From the NCBI RefSeq assembly GCF_000058485.1, contig NC_008278.1:4396962-4460961 (forward strand): 64,000 bases of DNA, given 5' to 3'. The first letter of the stretch is position 1; the number at the start of each line of letters is the position of its first letter. This DNA comes from Frankia alni ACN14a (GTDB lineage Bacteria; Actinomycetota; Actinomycetes; Frankiales; Frankiaceae). Under the pieces are notes generated by a model. The model was not told the DNA's origin. It made no database searches and saw only the letters and a program-made list of their open reading frames with translations. The position numbers were made by a program, and so were the translations under genes. Of the stretch, positions 32,568-40,366 are shown one piece after another.

Positions 32568-32673
32568 GGCCGAGACGTCCATTGTCATCGCCAGGTGCCA
32601 CATCTAGCGTGACCGCGTCGAACCCGGCGATCCTGACCCCGCGCCGGCACGGACAGCGAGGAGGGCTGCCTTC

Positions 32674-33900
32674 ATGACCAACCCCACGCCGACGCTCCCG
32701 GACGCTCCGCCGTATCCCCGGCCTCGTGCGTGTCCCTACCAGCCGAGCCGCGAGTACCAGGAACTCGGCGAGCGGGGGCCGATGAACCGCGTCACCCTGT
32801 TCGACGGCGCAACGGCGTGGTTGGTCACCGGCCACTCGCACTCCCGCCGCCTGCTCGCCGACCCGCGGGTCTCCGCGGACCGGTCCCGCCCCGACTTCCC
32901 CGTCGTGCTCCCCCGCTTTGAGGCCGACGTGTTCAAGCCCCTGGCCATCATCGGGTTCGACCCGCCGCAGCACGGTTTGCAGCGCGGCCTGCTGACGGCG
33001 GACTTCAGCATGCGCTCGGTGCGCGCCAAGCGGGAATCCATCGAGCGGCTGGTCGAGTCGCTCGCCGACCGGATGCTGGCCGCCGGGCCGCCCGCCGACC
33101 TCGTCCTGGACTACTCCCTGCCGATCCCGTCGATGGTGGTCGCGGACCTGCTGGGCGTCCCCTACGCCGACCACCAGTTCTTCGAGGACGCCACCGTCCG
33201 GCTGCTGCAGGCGACCACCCCTCAGGGCGCGGAGGCCGCCGGTGAGGAGCTGCTGAACTACCTGGACGAGCAGATCCGGCTCCGGGAGCGCGATCCCGAC
33301 GACACCCTGTTGTCCCGGCTGGGCGAGCACGTCCACGACGAGGGGCTGGGGCGCGACATCATCAACAAGATCGCGCTGGCGTTGCTCGTCGGCGGGCACG
33401 ACACGACCAGCCAGATGATCGCCCTCGGCGTGGTGACGCTGCTGGACCACCCCGACCAGCTCGCCATCCTGCGGTCGGACCCCTCGGCGCTACCCGGTGT
33501 CGTCGAGGAACTGCTGCGCATGGTGTCGGTCACCGATCTGGCGGGCGTCCGGGTCGCCACCGAGGACGTGGAGATCGACGGACAGGTGATCGCGCGGGGC
33601 GAGGGCCTCATCTTCTGCAACTCGATGGCGAACCGGGATCCTGCGGTCTACGACGCGCCCTACGAGTTCGACGTGCGCCGCTCGGCGGACGACCCGCCGG
33701 CCACCCGGCGGCACCTGACCTTCGGCCACGGCCCCCACCAGTGCATCGGGCGCAATCTCGCCCGGATGGAGCTGGAGATCGCCTACCGCGTCCTGTTCGA
33801 GAAGATCCCGAACCTGCGGCTCGCCGTGCCGCGCGACGAGCTGCCCATGCGCCACGGCAGCACCATGCAGGGAGTCCACCGGCTCCCCGTCACCTGGTAG
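32674..33900 (+). CDS. Cytochrome P450, second cluster P450
   Basis: A 408-residue P450: I-helix VGGHDTTS, K-helix EELLRM, haem loop FGHGPHQCIG with the thiolate near Cys357. The N-terminal block (CPYQPSREYQELG, FDGATAWLVTG) and overall pattern show it is a paralogue of the P450 at 21966. GAGGAGGGC precedes ATG at 32674. No ferredoxin gene is adjacent, so it may share the one at 21754. The stop codon region is duplicated in a 19-bp tandem repeat (33894-33931), with no effect on the product. A SARP-style repeat lies upstream. Confidence 0.93.
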   Translation: MTNPTPTLPDAPPYPRPRACPYQPSREYQELGERGPMNRVTLFDGATAWLVTGHSHSRRLLADPRVSADRSRPDFPVVLPRFEADVFKPLAIIGFDPPQHGLQRGLLTADFSMRSVRAKRESIERLVESLADRMLAAGPPADLVLDYSLPIPSMVVADLLGVPYADHQFFEDATVRLLQATTPQGAEAAGEELLNYLDEQIRLRERDPDDTLLSRLGEHVHDEGLGRDIINKIALALLVGGHDTTSQMIALGVVTLLDHPDQLAILRSDPSALPGVVEELLRMVSVTDLAGVRVATEDVEIDGQVIARGEGLIFCNSMANRDPAVYDAPYEFDVRRSADDPPATRRHLTFGHGPHQCIGRNLARMELEIAYRVLFEKIPNLRLAVPRDELPMRHGSTMQGVHRLPVTW

Positions 33901-33958
33901 GGCGCTCGGCGGCTGGTAGGGCGCTCGGCGGCGGAGCACGACCCCTCCACCGAGGTAG

Positions 33959-33975
33959 CATGAGACTGCCTCAGG
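33959..33975. promoter_or_regulatory. TetR-type operator 4, upstream of the TetR gene (autoregulation)
   Basis: CATGAG-ACTGC-CTCAGG followed by TTACC, 28 bp before the GTG start of the TetR gene. Half-site and spacer resemble operator 2, indicating autoregulation. Confidence 0.6.
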
Positions 33976-34002
33976 TTACCGGTGCCGCCCAGGAGGGGTC
34001 AC

Positions 34003-34611
34003 GTGGAGGACGCCGCGCCGTACATCGCCCACCGCCCCAGGCGGGCCGACGGCATCCGCAACTACGACGCGATGCTGGCCGCCGCGCGCAAGGCCTTCGA
34101 GACCGCGGGCGCCGACGCCTCCCTGGAGGACATCGCGGCGCAGGCGGGGGTCGCGATCGGCACCCTCTACCGGCACTTCCCGACCCGCGCGGCGCTCGTC
34201 GAGGCCACCACCCGTGACGGGCTCGCCTCGTTGATCTCCTATGCCGACGAGGTCCGCGCCTCGCTCCCCCCGTTCGAGGCACTGCGCTCCTGGATGGGCC
34301 AGGCCATCCAGCACTTCAGCACCTTCCGGGGCCTCGTGAGCATCCTCACCCGCAGCATGTACGACGACGGCACTCCCTCCCACGCCGCCTGCGCAGCCAT
34401 GCACGGCAGCGGTGCACGGCTGCTGCGGGCCGCCCAGGACGCCGGCCAGGTCCGTGCGGACCTCACCCCCGACGAGCTGTTCGACCTGCTCACCGGCGCG
34501 GCCTGGGTCCGGGAGAACTCCCCCGCGGGGCCGGACGGCAGCGTGCGCTTCCTCGAACTCATCCTGGCCGGGGTCAGCACCCGCGGCGCGGGTACCGCGG
34601 AATCTGCATGA
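34003..34611 (+). CDS. TetR-family transcriptional repressor (AbyC-type)
   Basis: A 202-residue TetR regulator. The N-terminal helix-turn-helix is clear (AARKAFETAGADASLEDIAAQAGVAIGTLYRHFPTRAALVEA in two parts), with a ligand-binding C-terminal domain rich in Ala/Leu helices. GTG at 34003 is preferred because AGGAGGGG stands at good distance; GTG at 33982 would overlap the likely operator. The shared palindrome upstream of this gene, the MFS exporter and the luciferase-like gene makes it the probable local repressor. Confidence 0.9.
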   Translation: MEDAAPYIAHRPRRADGIRNYDAMLAAARKAFETAGADASLEDIAAQAGVAIGTLYRHFPTRAALVEATTRDGLASLISYADEVRASLPPFEALRSWMGQAIQHFSTFRGLVSILTRSMYDDGTPSHAACAAMHGSGARLLRAAQDAGQVRADLTPDELFDLLTGAAWVRENSPAGPDGSVRFLELILAGVSTRGAGTAESA

Positions 34612-34885
34612 CCGTGTCAAGCCGTCGTCCTGGAGGACTGTGGCGCGAGTGCCGCCGGGACGTCGGCGAGACGAGGACGCGGTCCTCCTGGGAACGGCAC
34701 TCCCTGCCTTCTCTACTGGGATAAATCAGACACCGAACCCCGTGGAGGAGGCAGGGAACCGCTCTCCCACGCACCCACCCTGCTCGCAGCAGCCGAGACA
34801 AGGCGCCGCGCCGGAATCCGGACACCCGGCGCGGCCCCTGGGGAACACCACGATCACCGGGCCGGGCCGAGGTCCGGCCGGGTGG
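34612..34885. terminator. Convergent gap with bidirectional hairpins
   Basis: Between the rightward TetR gene and the leftward SnoaL-like genes. One hairpin has perfect 9-bp arms (34806-34814 and 34826-34834) and a second has 11-bp arms with one mismatch (34855-34865 and 34874-34884) right at the SnoaL-like stop. No gene is evident. Confidence 0.6.
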
Positions 34886-35353
34886 TCAGTCGGCGGCCGG
34901 CGCCGCGGCGCGGGCGATGGAACGATTGCGGACGGCGAGCCGCCACGTACCGTCGGCGGCGCGGACCAGCCGGTCGTCGTAGCGGCCGAAGCCGGTCACC
35001 GCGTAGGTCCCGGCCTCGGTGACCTTGATGTTGACGACGTCGGTCAGTGCGTGCGCGCTGGAACCGGTGACCGTGATGGCCGATTCCCCGATCAGGTGCA
35101 CGCCGCTCCACCCGGTGTCGGGGACCTTGTTGATCTCTGCTCGGATCGCCTCCCGGCCGTAGAGGGTGCCGCCCGGCGAGGTCAGGACCGTGTCGTCGGC
35201 CAGGTACGCCGCAATCCACTCGTCGTGGCGATGGCGGTCGTAGAGCTGAACGAGCCGAGCAATCAGAAGACGGATCTGCTCGATGTCGTGCTCCACGTCC
35301 CGCCCGCCATCACCGTCCGGCCCGCCATCACCGTCGCGCCCGATGTCACTCAT
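34886..35353 (-). CDS. SnoaL-like/NTF2-fold protein 1
   Basis: A 155-residue protein of the SnoaL_4 (NTF2-like alpha+beta barrel) type: N-terminal helices IEQIRLLIARLVQLYDRHRHDEW, then LYGREAIRAEI and a C-terminal sheet with GRYDDRLVRAADGTWRLAVR. Family members include polyketide cyclases, hydratases and isomerases, but many are uncharacterised. The short Asp/Gly-rich start (residues 4-19) is low complexity. ATG at 35353 overlaps the previous gene by 8 bp. Last of three tandem paralogues. Confidence 0.85.
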   Translation of the reverse strand: MSDIGRDGDGGPDGDGGRDVEHDIEQIRLLIARLVQLYDRHRHDEWIAAYLADDTVLTSPGGTLYGREAIRAEINKVPDTGWSGVHLIGESAITVTGSSAHALTDVVNIKVTEAGTYAVTGFGRYDDRLVRAADGTWRLAVRNRSIARAAAPAAD

Positions 35354-35777
35354 GGCCGTCGCCCTCGCTTCCTTCGGCCGCCGGCCGGCCAGCCGGGGGC
35401 AGCAGGGGGGTGGGAAGCCGCCGTGCAAACGTCCAGCGGCCGGCACCGTCCCGGACCAGCTCGTCCTCCAGCCGGACCACCGACGTGATCGAGAAGCCGC
35501 CCGCCGGGTCAAGATGGACGGTGAAGCTGTCGGTCGAGGCGTGGGCGACGGGCCCGTCGATCTCGATGACCGGGATGCTCAGGAAGTTCACCGTGTGGGA
35601 CTCTGCGGGTGGCGCGAGCCCCAGCAGGGCGCGTACCGCCTGCGGCCCCTCGGCCAGGGCACCCCAGACGGTCGTCTCGCTCGTGTACTGGGCGATCCAC
35701 TCCTCGTCGCGATGGTCGTCGTGCGCCTGGGCAACCCGGGCCAGCACGGTCGCGACGTCCTGGACGTCGTCACTCAT
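35346..35777 (-). CDS. SnoaL-like/NTF2-fold protein 2
   Basis: A 143-residue paralogue of its neighbours: VQDVATVLARVAQAHDDHRDEEW, VNFLSIPVIEIDGPVAHAS and the closing VVRLEDELVRDGAGRWTFARR motif. It lacks the arginine-rich middle seen in the third copy. ATG at 35777 overlaps the upstream gene by 8 bp and its stop overlaps the downstream start by 8 bp, so equal dosage of all three proteins is likely, perhaps as a hetero-oligomer. Confidence 0.85.
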   Translation of the reverse strand: MSDDVQDVATVLARVAQAHDDHRDEEWIAQYTSETTVWGALAEGPQAVRALLGLAPPAESHTVNFLSIPVIEIDGPVAHASTDSFTVHLDPAGGFSITSVVRLEDELVRDGAGRWTFARRLPTPLLPPAGRPAAEGSEGDGHE

Positions 35778-36297
35778 GTCCGCCTCCGGCCACGAGCGAG
35801 TGCTCCGCGCCGGCCGGCTGGCGCGCGGCGAGCGGCATGTGGGTGACCAGCCGGGCGGTGAACCGCCACCGCCCGTCGGCGCCGCGGACGAAGTCGTCCT
35901 CGTACCGGCCGGCGGCGGCGACCTCGTACCGGTGCTCGACGGCATCGGCGGGCGCTGGCCCGGTTCCGGCACCCGCACCCGCGGCCGCAGGCAGCCGGTC
36001 GGCGAGCCGCACGAGGGCGAAGTCGGTGGCGGCGTGGGCCCGCCCGCCGGCGACATCGATCACCGGCTCACTCAGGAAGTGCGTGGCGCGCCAGCGCCCG
36101 GACGCCCCAGCGCGAAAGTGCGCCAGGACCTCGCCACGGCCCTGGTACAGCCCATCGCCCTCCGGCAGCGGATCGTCCTCCGTCCGATAGGTGAAGTCGT
36201 CGACGACGAGGTGTTCGGCCCACTGGTCGTGGCGCTCGCGGTCGCCCAGGTGCGCGAACCGCGCGATGAGCGTACGGATGTCCCCGATATCGGTCAC
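35770..36297 (-). CDS. SnoaL-like/NTF2-fold protein 3 (first gene of operon)
   Basis: A 175-residue SnoaL_4 protein: DIRTLIARFAHLGDRERHDQWAEHLV, a YQGRGEVLAHFRAG block, HFLSEPVIDV, and YEDDFVRGADGRWRFTARL. A low-complexity Ala/Gly/Pro insert (about 105-120) lengthens one loop. GTG at 36297 follows AAGGAGA at 5 bases. Upstream lie three 15-bp direct repeats (36357-36401). Confidence 0.85.
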   Translation of the reverse strand: MTDIGDIRTLIARFAHLGDRERHDQWAEHLVVDDFTYRTEDDPLPEGDGLYQGRGEVLAHFRAGASGRWRATHFLSEPVIDVAGGRAHAATDFALVRLADRLPAAAGAGAGTGPAPADAVEHRYEVAAAGRYEDDFVRGADGRWRFTARLVTHMPLAARQPAGAEHSLVAGGGHE

Positions 36298-36356
36298 GGG
36301 TCTCCTTGTAGGTCCGGTCGAGGGATTCCTGATGAAGCGAAGACCGGCCGAGTCAT

Positions 36357-36401
36357 GGCCGGTCGGGCGCAGGCCGGTCGGGCGCAGGCCGGTCGAGTGC
36401 A
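36357..36401. repeat. Three 15-bp direct repeats upstream of the SnoaL-like operon
   Basis: Units GGCCGGTCGGGCGCA, the same again, and GGCCGGTCGAGTGCA stand head to tail about 60 bp upstream of the SnoaL-like start. They may be a regulator array or simple tandem duplication. The rest of the 36298-36494 gap shows nothing. Confidence 0.65.
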
Positions 36402-36494
36402 GGGCCGTCCGTCCGGCGGCGACCGAGCGGCCGTGGGGGTCGCGGCACCGCGGGCGCGGGCCGTGGAGCACGGCGGACGGGGGTGTCCGGTCAT

Positions 36495-37412
36495 CTAGCG
36501 CGGGCCGGCCGGGGTGTCGAAGGCCTGGGAGATCCGGTTGAGGGCCAGGACGGTGACCACGACGACGAGGCCGGGCGCGGCCGTCATCCACCAGCCGGTG
36601 TCGAGGTAGCCCCGACCGTCCGCGACGAGTGCCCCCCATTCCGGGGTCGGCGGCTGGGCGCCGAAGCCGAGGAACCCCAACGCGGCGACCGCCAGGATCG
36701 CCCCGCCGAACTCCAGCGCGGTCAGCGCGAGCACGGGCCCCCGGGTGTGGGGCAGGATGTGCCGGCGCAGCACCGACAGTGGCCGCGCGCCCGCGACGAA
36801 GGCGGCCTCGACGTACGCCTGATCCCGCACCCGCATCGCCTCCGCCCGCATGAGCCGGGCGAAGCTCGCGATCGAGCTCGTGCCGACCGCGAGGGCCGTC
36901 TGAACGGGGCCGAAACCGAACGCGGTGACCAGCATCGTCGCCAGCAGCAGCGACGGCACGGAAAGGACCACGTCGACGAGCCGCATGACCGCGGCATCGA
37001 CCATCCCCCCGACGAAGCCCGCGGCCAGGCCCACGAGCGACCCCGCGACCAGTCCGACCAGCACGGCGATGGCCGCGCAGGACAGGGACAGGCCCGCCCC
37101 GTGCACGACCCGCGCGAACAGGTCGCGGCCGAGCTGGTCGGTGCCGAACAGGTGCGCGCCGCCGGGCGGGTGCAGCTTCGCGGCGGGCCGCACCCGCAGG
37201 GGATCCGTGCCGGTGAACGCGGCGGGGGCCAGCGCCGCCGCGACAGCCAGCACGACGACGACGACGGAGGCCGCGAGGATCGGCTGGCGCAGCACACCAC
37301 GACCGATCTCCCGGCCCCGCCGGGACCGGCCGCCGCGATCCCGCTCGGCCGGCGGCCCACCGATGCCACCGTCGTGCGGGGCAGGGCCGCGGGCCGTCGC
37401 GAGCCCACTCAT
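36495..37412 (-). CDS. ABC transporter permease, DppC/OppC-like (second set)
   Basis: A 305-residue permease: a basic disordered N-terminus, TM1 near 45-67, FGTDQLGRDLFARVVHGAG, and the EAA loop YVEAAFVAGARPLSVLRRHI. ATG at 37412 overlaps the DppB-like stop (ATGA). It is clearly distinct from the homologue at 25078, so the set is not a recent duplication. No ATPase gene follows. Confidence 0.92.
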   Translation of the reverse strand: MSGLATARGPAPHDGGIGGPPAERDRGGRSRRGREIGRGVLRQPILAASVVVVVLAVAAALAPAAFTGTDPLRVRPAAKLHPPGGAHLFGTDQLGRDLFARVVHGAGLSLSCAAIAVLVGLVAGSLVGLAAGFVGGMVDAAVMRLVDVVLSVPSLLLATMLVTAFGFGPVQTALAVGTSSIASFARLMRAEAMRVRDQAYVEAAFVAGARPLSVLRRHILPHTRGPVLALTALEFGGAILAVAALGFLGFGAQPPTPEWGALVADGRGYLDTGWWMTAAPGLVVVVTVLALNRISQAFDTPAGPR

Positions 37413-38416
37413 CGGCGCCTGGTTCCGGTCAGCGTGACCTGCGGGTCGAGGAGGGGATGCGCCAGATCGACCAGGAGGTTGACGGTGACGAACACGACCG
37501 CGAAGAACACGACCAGGGCCTGCACGACAGGGATGTCCTTCGAGGTCACGGCGGCCTCGACCACCCGACCCAGCCCGGGGCGGGAGAACACGGTCTCCAC
37601 CACGACGGACCCTGCCAGCAGGTTGCCGACCAGGACGCCGGCGACGGCCAGCACCGGCGGCAGCGCGTTGCGCAGGGCATGGCGCTGGTGGATGCGCCAC
37701 CGGCCGAGCCCCTTCGCCCGCGCGGTCGTCACGTGCGGGTCGGCCAGGACCCGCCACAGGCTCGCGGCCAGCATCCGCGCGAGGAAGGCCGCGGTCGGCA
37801 CCGCCAACGTGACGGCGGGCAGGATCAGCCCCCGCGGCCCGGTGTCACCGAAGGCGGGCAGCAGGTGCCAGTGAAACGAGAGCACCTGGAGGAGGACCAG
37901 CCCGATCCAGAACGACGGGACGGCCACCCCGAGTGCCGGCAGGGCCAGCAGGAACCGCTGCGTCGAGCGGGCGCGGGTGGCCGTGGCCCCCAGTGCCAGC
38001 GCCCATCCGACGAGCGCGGCGACGACGAGCGCCGCGCCGGCGAGTTCGATGGTCGACGGCAACGCGCCGCCGATGATGTCCAGCGCCGACTGGCCACGCT
38101 GCAGCGACCGGCCGAAGTCCAGGTGCAGGGCATCCCAGAGGTTCGTCAGGTACTGGGCGGGGGGCGAGCGGTCGACGCCGTACTCGGCCCGCAGCTGGGC
38201 TATCTGCTGCGAGGTCACCGAGATGACGCCGCTGCTGCTCACCATCATCTCGACCGGATCCCCGGGCACGAGGTAGAGGATGACGAACGACAGCGTGTAG
38301 GCCGCCCACACGACGAATACCGAATGCGCCAGCCGGACGGCCAGGTAACGCCCGAGCGCCTGTCCCCGTCCCCGTCCCCGTGCGGCGGCGGGGGCGGGGG
38401 CGGCCAGCTCAGCCAT
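37409..38416 (-). CDS. ABC transporter permease, DppB/OppB-like (second set)
   Basis: A 335-residue permease with six predicted helices: TM1 VWAAYTLSFVILYLVPGDP, the family DFGRSLQRGQSALDII motif and the EAA loop around TTARAKGLGRWRIHQRHALRNA. ATG at 38416 overlaps the end of the binding-protein gene by 8 bp. An Arg/Gly-rich stretch (residues 12-20) precedes TM1. Confidence 0.92.
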   Translation of the reverse strand: MAELAAPAPAAARGRGRGQALGRYLAVRLAHSVFVVWAAYTLSFVILYLVPGDPVEMMVSSSGVISVTSQQIAQLRAEYGVDRSPPAQYLTNLWDALHLDFGRSLQRGQSALDIIGGALPSTIELAGAALVVAALVGWALALGATATRARSTQRFLLALPALGVAVPSFWIGLVLLQVLSFHWHLLPAFGDTGPRGLILPAVTLAVPTAAFLARMLAASLWRVLADPHVTTARAKGLGRWRIHQRHALRNALPPVLAVAGVLVGNLLAGSVVVETVFSRPGLGRVVEAAVTSKDIPVVQALVVFFAVVFVTVNLLVDLAHPLLDPQVTLTGTRRR

Positions 38417-40061
38417 TGCCGAGCCAGGTGTCGTAGAGGAACAGGTTCGCGGAGGCGGTGAAGGAGAATCCGCGCACGTTCTTCGCCAGTCCCACCACGG
38501 CCGGGATCTCGTACACCGGTACCGTGATGCCGTCGTCGACGGCGAGCTGCTGTGCCTCGCCGACCACCTTCCTGCGCTGCGCGTCGTCCACGGTGGCCGC
38601 CTGGCGGGCCAGGGCGGCGTTGAGGCGATCCGCGGGTGAGCCGGGGGCCGGCGGGATGACGGGCCCGGGCAGCACGATCTTGGCCCGCAGGATGTCCGGG
38701 TCCGTCCGGAAGGCCCCCGCTCCCCAGGCGTAGTCACCGATTCCGCGCTGCATGGCCGGAAATGCCTGCCCGGTCACGAACTGGCGCAGCGTCAGTTCGA
38801 CGCCCACGTCGCGCAGTTGCTGCTGGATCAGTTCCAGCACCTGCTGGTCGGCGCCGCCGTTGGTCGTCCAGGCGACCGCGAGGGTCAGCCGCTGTCCCCC
38901 GCGCCGTCGGATCCCGTCCGGCCCCGCCGCCCAGCCCGCGGCGTCGAGCAGTTTCCTGGCACCGGCCGGGTCGTAGGCGAGGGAGTCACCGAGATTGACG
39001 TATCCCGGGGTCGAGGCCGCCAGGATGCTCGTCGCGACCTTGTAGTCGTCGCTGAGCACCGTGCTGACAACCTCCGCGCGGTTGACCGCCTTGACCACGG
39101 CACGGCGGACACTCGAGTCGTCGATGGCGGGCCGGGAGACGAACGGGTTCAGTGACAGGCACGCGACGACCCCGGGGATGACCTTCGTCGCGACGGTGAG
39201 GCCTGCCTGCCGGACCTGGCCGGTGTCCTGCACCGGCAGTGCGGTCACGCCGCCGACCTGCCCGGACCTGAGCGCGCCGGCCCGCACCCCGCCGTCGGTG
39301 ATGATCGAATAGGTGATCTTGTCCAGGTAGGCGTCGCCGGTGTGCCGCGCGGTGGCCGGCGCCCAGCGGTACCCGACCCGCCGGTGCACGGTCACGGACT
39401 GCCGGGGCACGTAGGAGTCCAGCACGAACGGCCCGGAACCGACGATCCCGGCGAGGCAGCGGTCGGCCGGCGGCCGGGCGACGGTGGCCGAGGACAGCAG
39501 TCCCAGGCTCACCGTCGACGTGGCCTGCAGGAACTGCGCGTTGGGCTGGCCGAAGCGCACCCTGGCCGTCAGCGAGTCGACGACGTCGGTCCCCCGGTAG
39601 CCGGCGAGATAGCTCGACGCCAGCGGGGCCCGCCCGCCCGCCCGGACGACCGCGTCGAAGTTCTCCTGCACCGTGGTCGCACTCAGCGCCGAACCATCGC
39701 TGAAGGTGATTCCCGGCCGCAGGTGGAACGTGAACGCGGTGGCGTCCGGACTGACCTGCCACGACGAGGCGAGCCACGGCACGATGGCGTTCGTCTTCGG
39801 ATCCTGCGCAGTCAGCGAGTCGACGATCGACCGCTCGATGTTGACGGCGTCGGCGATACCCGACTGCGCAGGATCGAGGCAGACCGGATCGACACCGAGG
39901 CCCAGGCGCAGGTTCCCACCCGTCCGCGGCGGCCCGTCGCCCCCCGCGCCCCCGGCGCCCGCCGGGCCACCGCTGCCGCCGCACCCGGCGAGACCAAATC
40001 CGAGAATGGCCACCAGCCCGATGGGCAGTATACGAACGAACCGGAAACCGCGCATTGCCAC
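38409..40061 (-). CDS. Oligopeptide-type solute-binding lipoprotein (second set)
   Basis: A 550-residue SBP family 5 lipoprotein with lipobox LAGC and a Gly-rich linker, then GGNLRLGLGVDPVCLDPAQ and FTFHLRPGITFSDGSAL. The family resemblance to the binding protein at 26992 is clear but divergent. It is first in a three-gene operon with two permeases and no ATPase; the fused ATPase at 23288 could energise both sets. A SARP-style repeat stands about 130 bp upstream. Confidence 0.93.
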   Translation of the reverse strand: MAMRGFRFVRILPIGLVAILGFGLAGCGGSGGPAGAGGAGGDGPPRTGGNLRLGLGVDPVCLDPAQSGIADAVNIERSIVDSLTAQDPKTNAIVPWLASSWQVSPDATAFTFHLRPGITFSDGSALSATTVQENFDAVVRAGGRAPLASSYLAGYRGTDVVDSLTARVRFGQPNAQFLQATSTVSLGLLSSATVARPPADRCLAGIVGSGPFVLDSYVPRQSVTVHRRVGYRWAPATARHTGDAYLDKITYSIITDGGVRAGALRSGQVGGVTALPVQDTGQVRQAGLTVATKVIPGVVACLSLNPFVSRPAIDDSSVRRAVVKAVNRAEVVSTVLSDDYKVATSILAASTPGYVNLGDSLAYDPAGARKLLDAAGWAAGPDGIRRRGGQRLTLAVAWTTNGGADQQVLELIQQQLRDVGVELTLRQFVTGQAFPAMQRGIGDYAWGAGAFRTDPDILRAKIVLPGPVIPPAPGSPADRLNAALARQAATVDDAQRRKVVGEAQQLAVDDGITVPVYEIPAVVGLAKNVRGFSFTASANLFLYDTWLGNG

Positions 40062-40192
40062 GAAAAAACTCCCCCAAATGATCCGACGAGTGCCGACCGC
40101 GACGAGAATGCGGGTTTCCAGCTGCTCTTCGGATTCGGCAGCCGCGGAATGGCAGTCGTCCGTACGACTCCAAGAATTCTCTCGAACGTCCC

Positions 40193-40210
40193 TGAAGCGC
40201 GGCTAAAGCG
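40193..40210 (+). promoter_or_regulatory. SARP-style direct repeat (TGAAGCG-N4-TAAAGCG)
   Basis: Two heptamers TGAAGCG and TAAAGCG are separated by CGGC, again an 11-bp period, 132 bp upstream of the second binding-protein gene. It is a variant of the sites at 28886 and 32550. Confidence 0.45.
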
Positions 40211-40251
40211 GAAACGGAGCACACACCCCGACTGCCGACAGCCCGACCGCC

Positions 40252-40330
40252 GACGACACCGCCCGGGAACGCCTGTACTCCGACGGCATCCAGGCCATGC
40301 TCGACGGCCTGGGAATCGAGGCCGCGGCGC
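40252..40330 (+). pseudogene. Possible C-terminal remnant of a TetR-type regulator
   Basis: The frame DDTARERLYSDGIQAMLDGL looks like the last helix of TetR-family C-terminal domains. No helix-turn-helix or intact frame precedes it. Very short; it could be chance. Confidence 0.25.
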
Positions 40331-40366
40331 CCTCCCCACCACGCACCACCGGTAGAGCGGGCCGGC

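Larger units (their letters stand above)
40062..40366. other. Intergenic region upstream of the second transporter operon
   Basis: A 305-bp gap between the binding-protein start and the stop of the FMN oxidase gene. It holds the third SARP-style repeat (40193-40210) and a short coding-like fragment (40252-40330). Nothing else is apparent. Confidence 0.6.
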
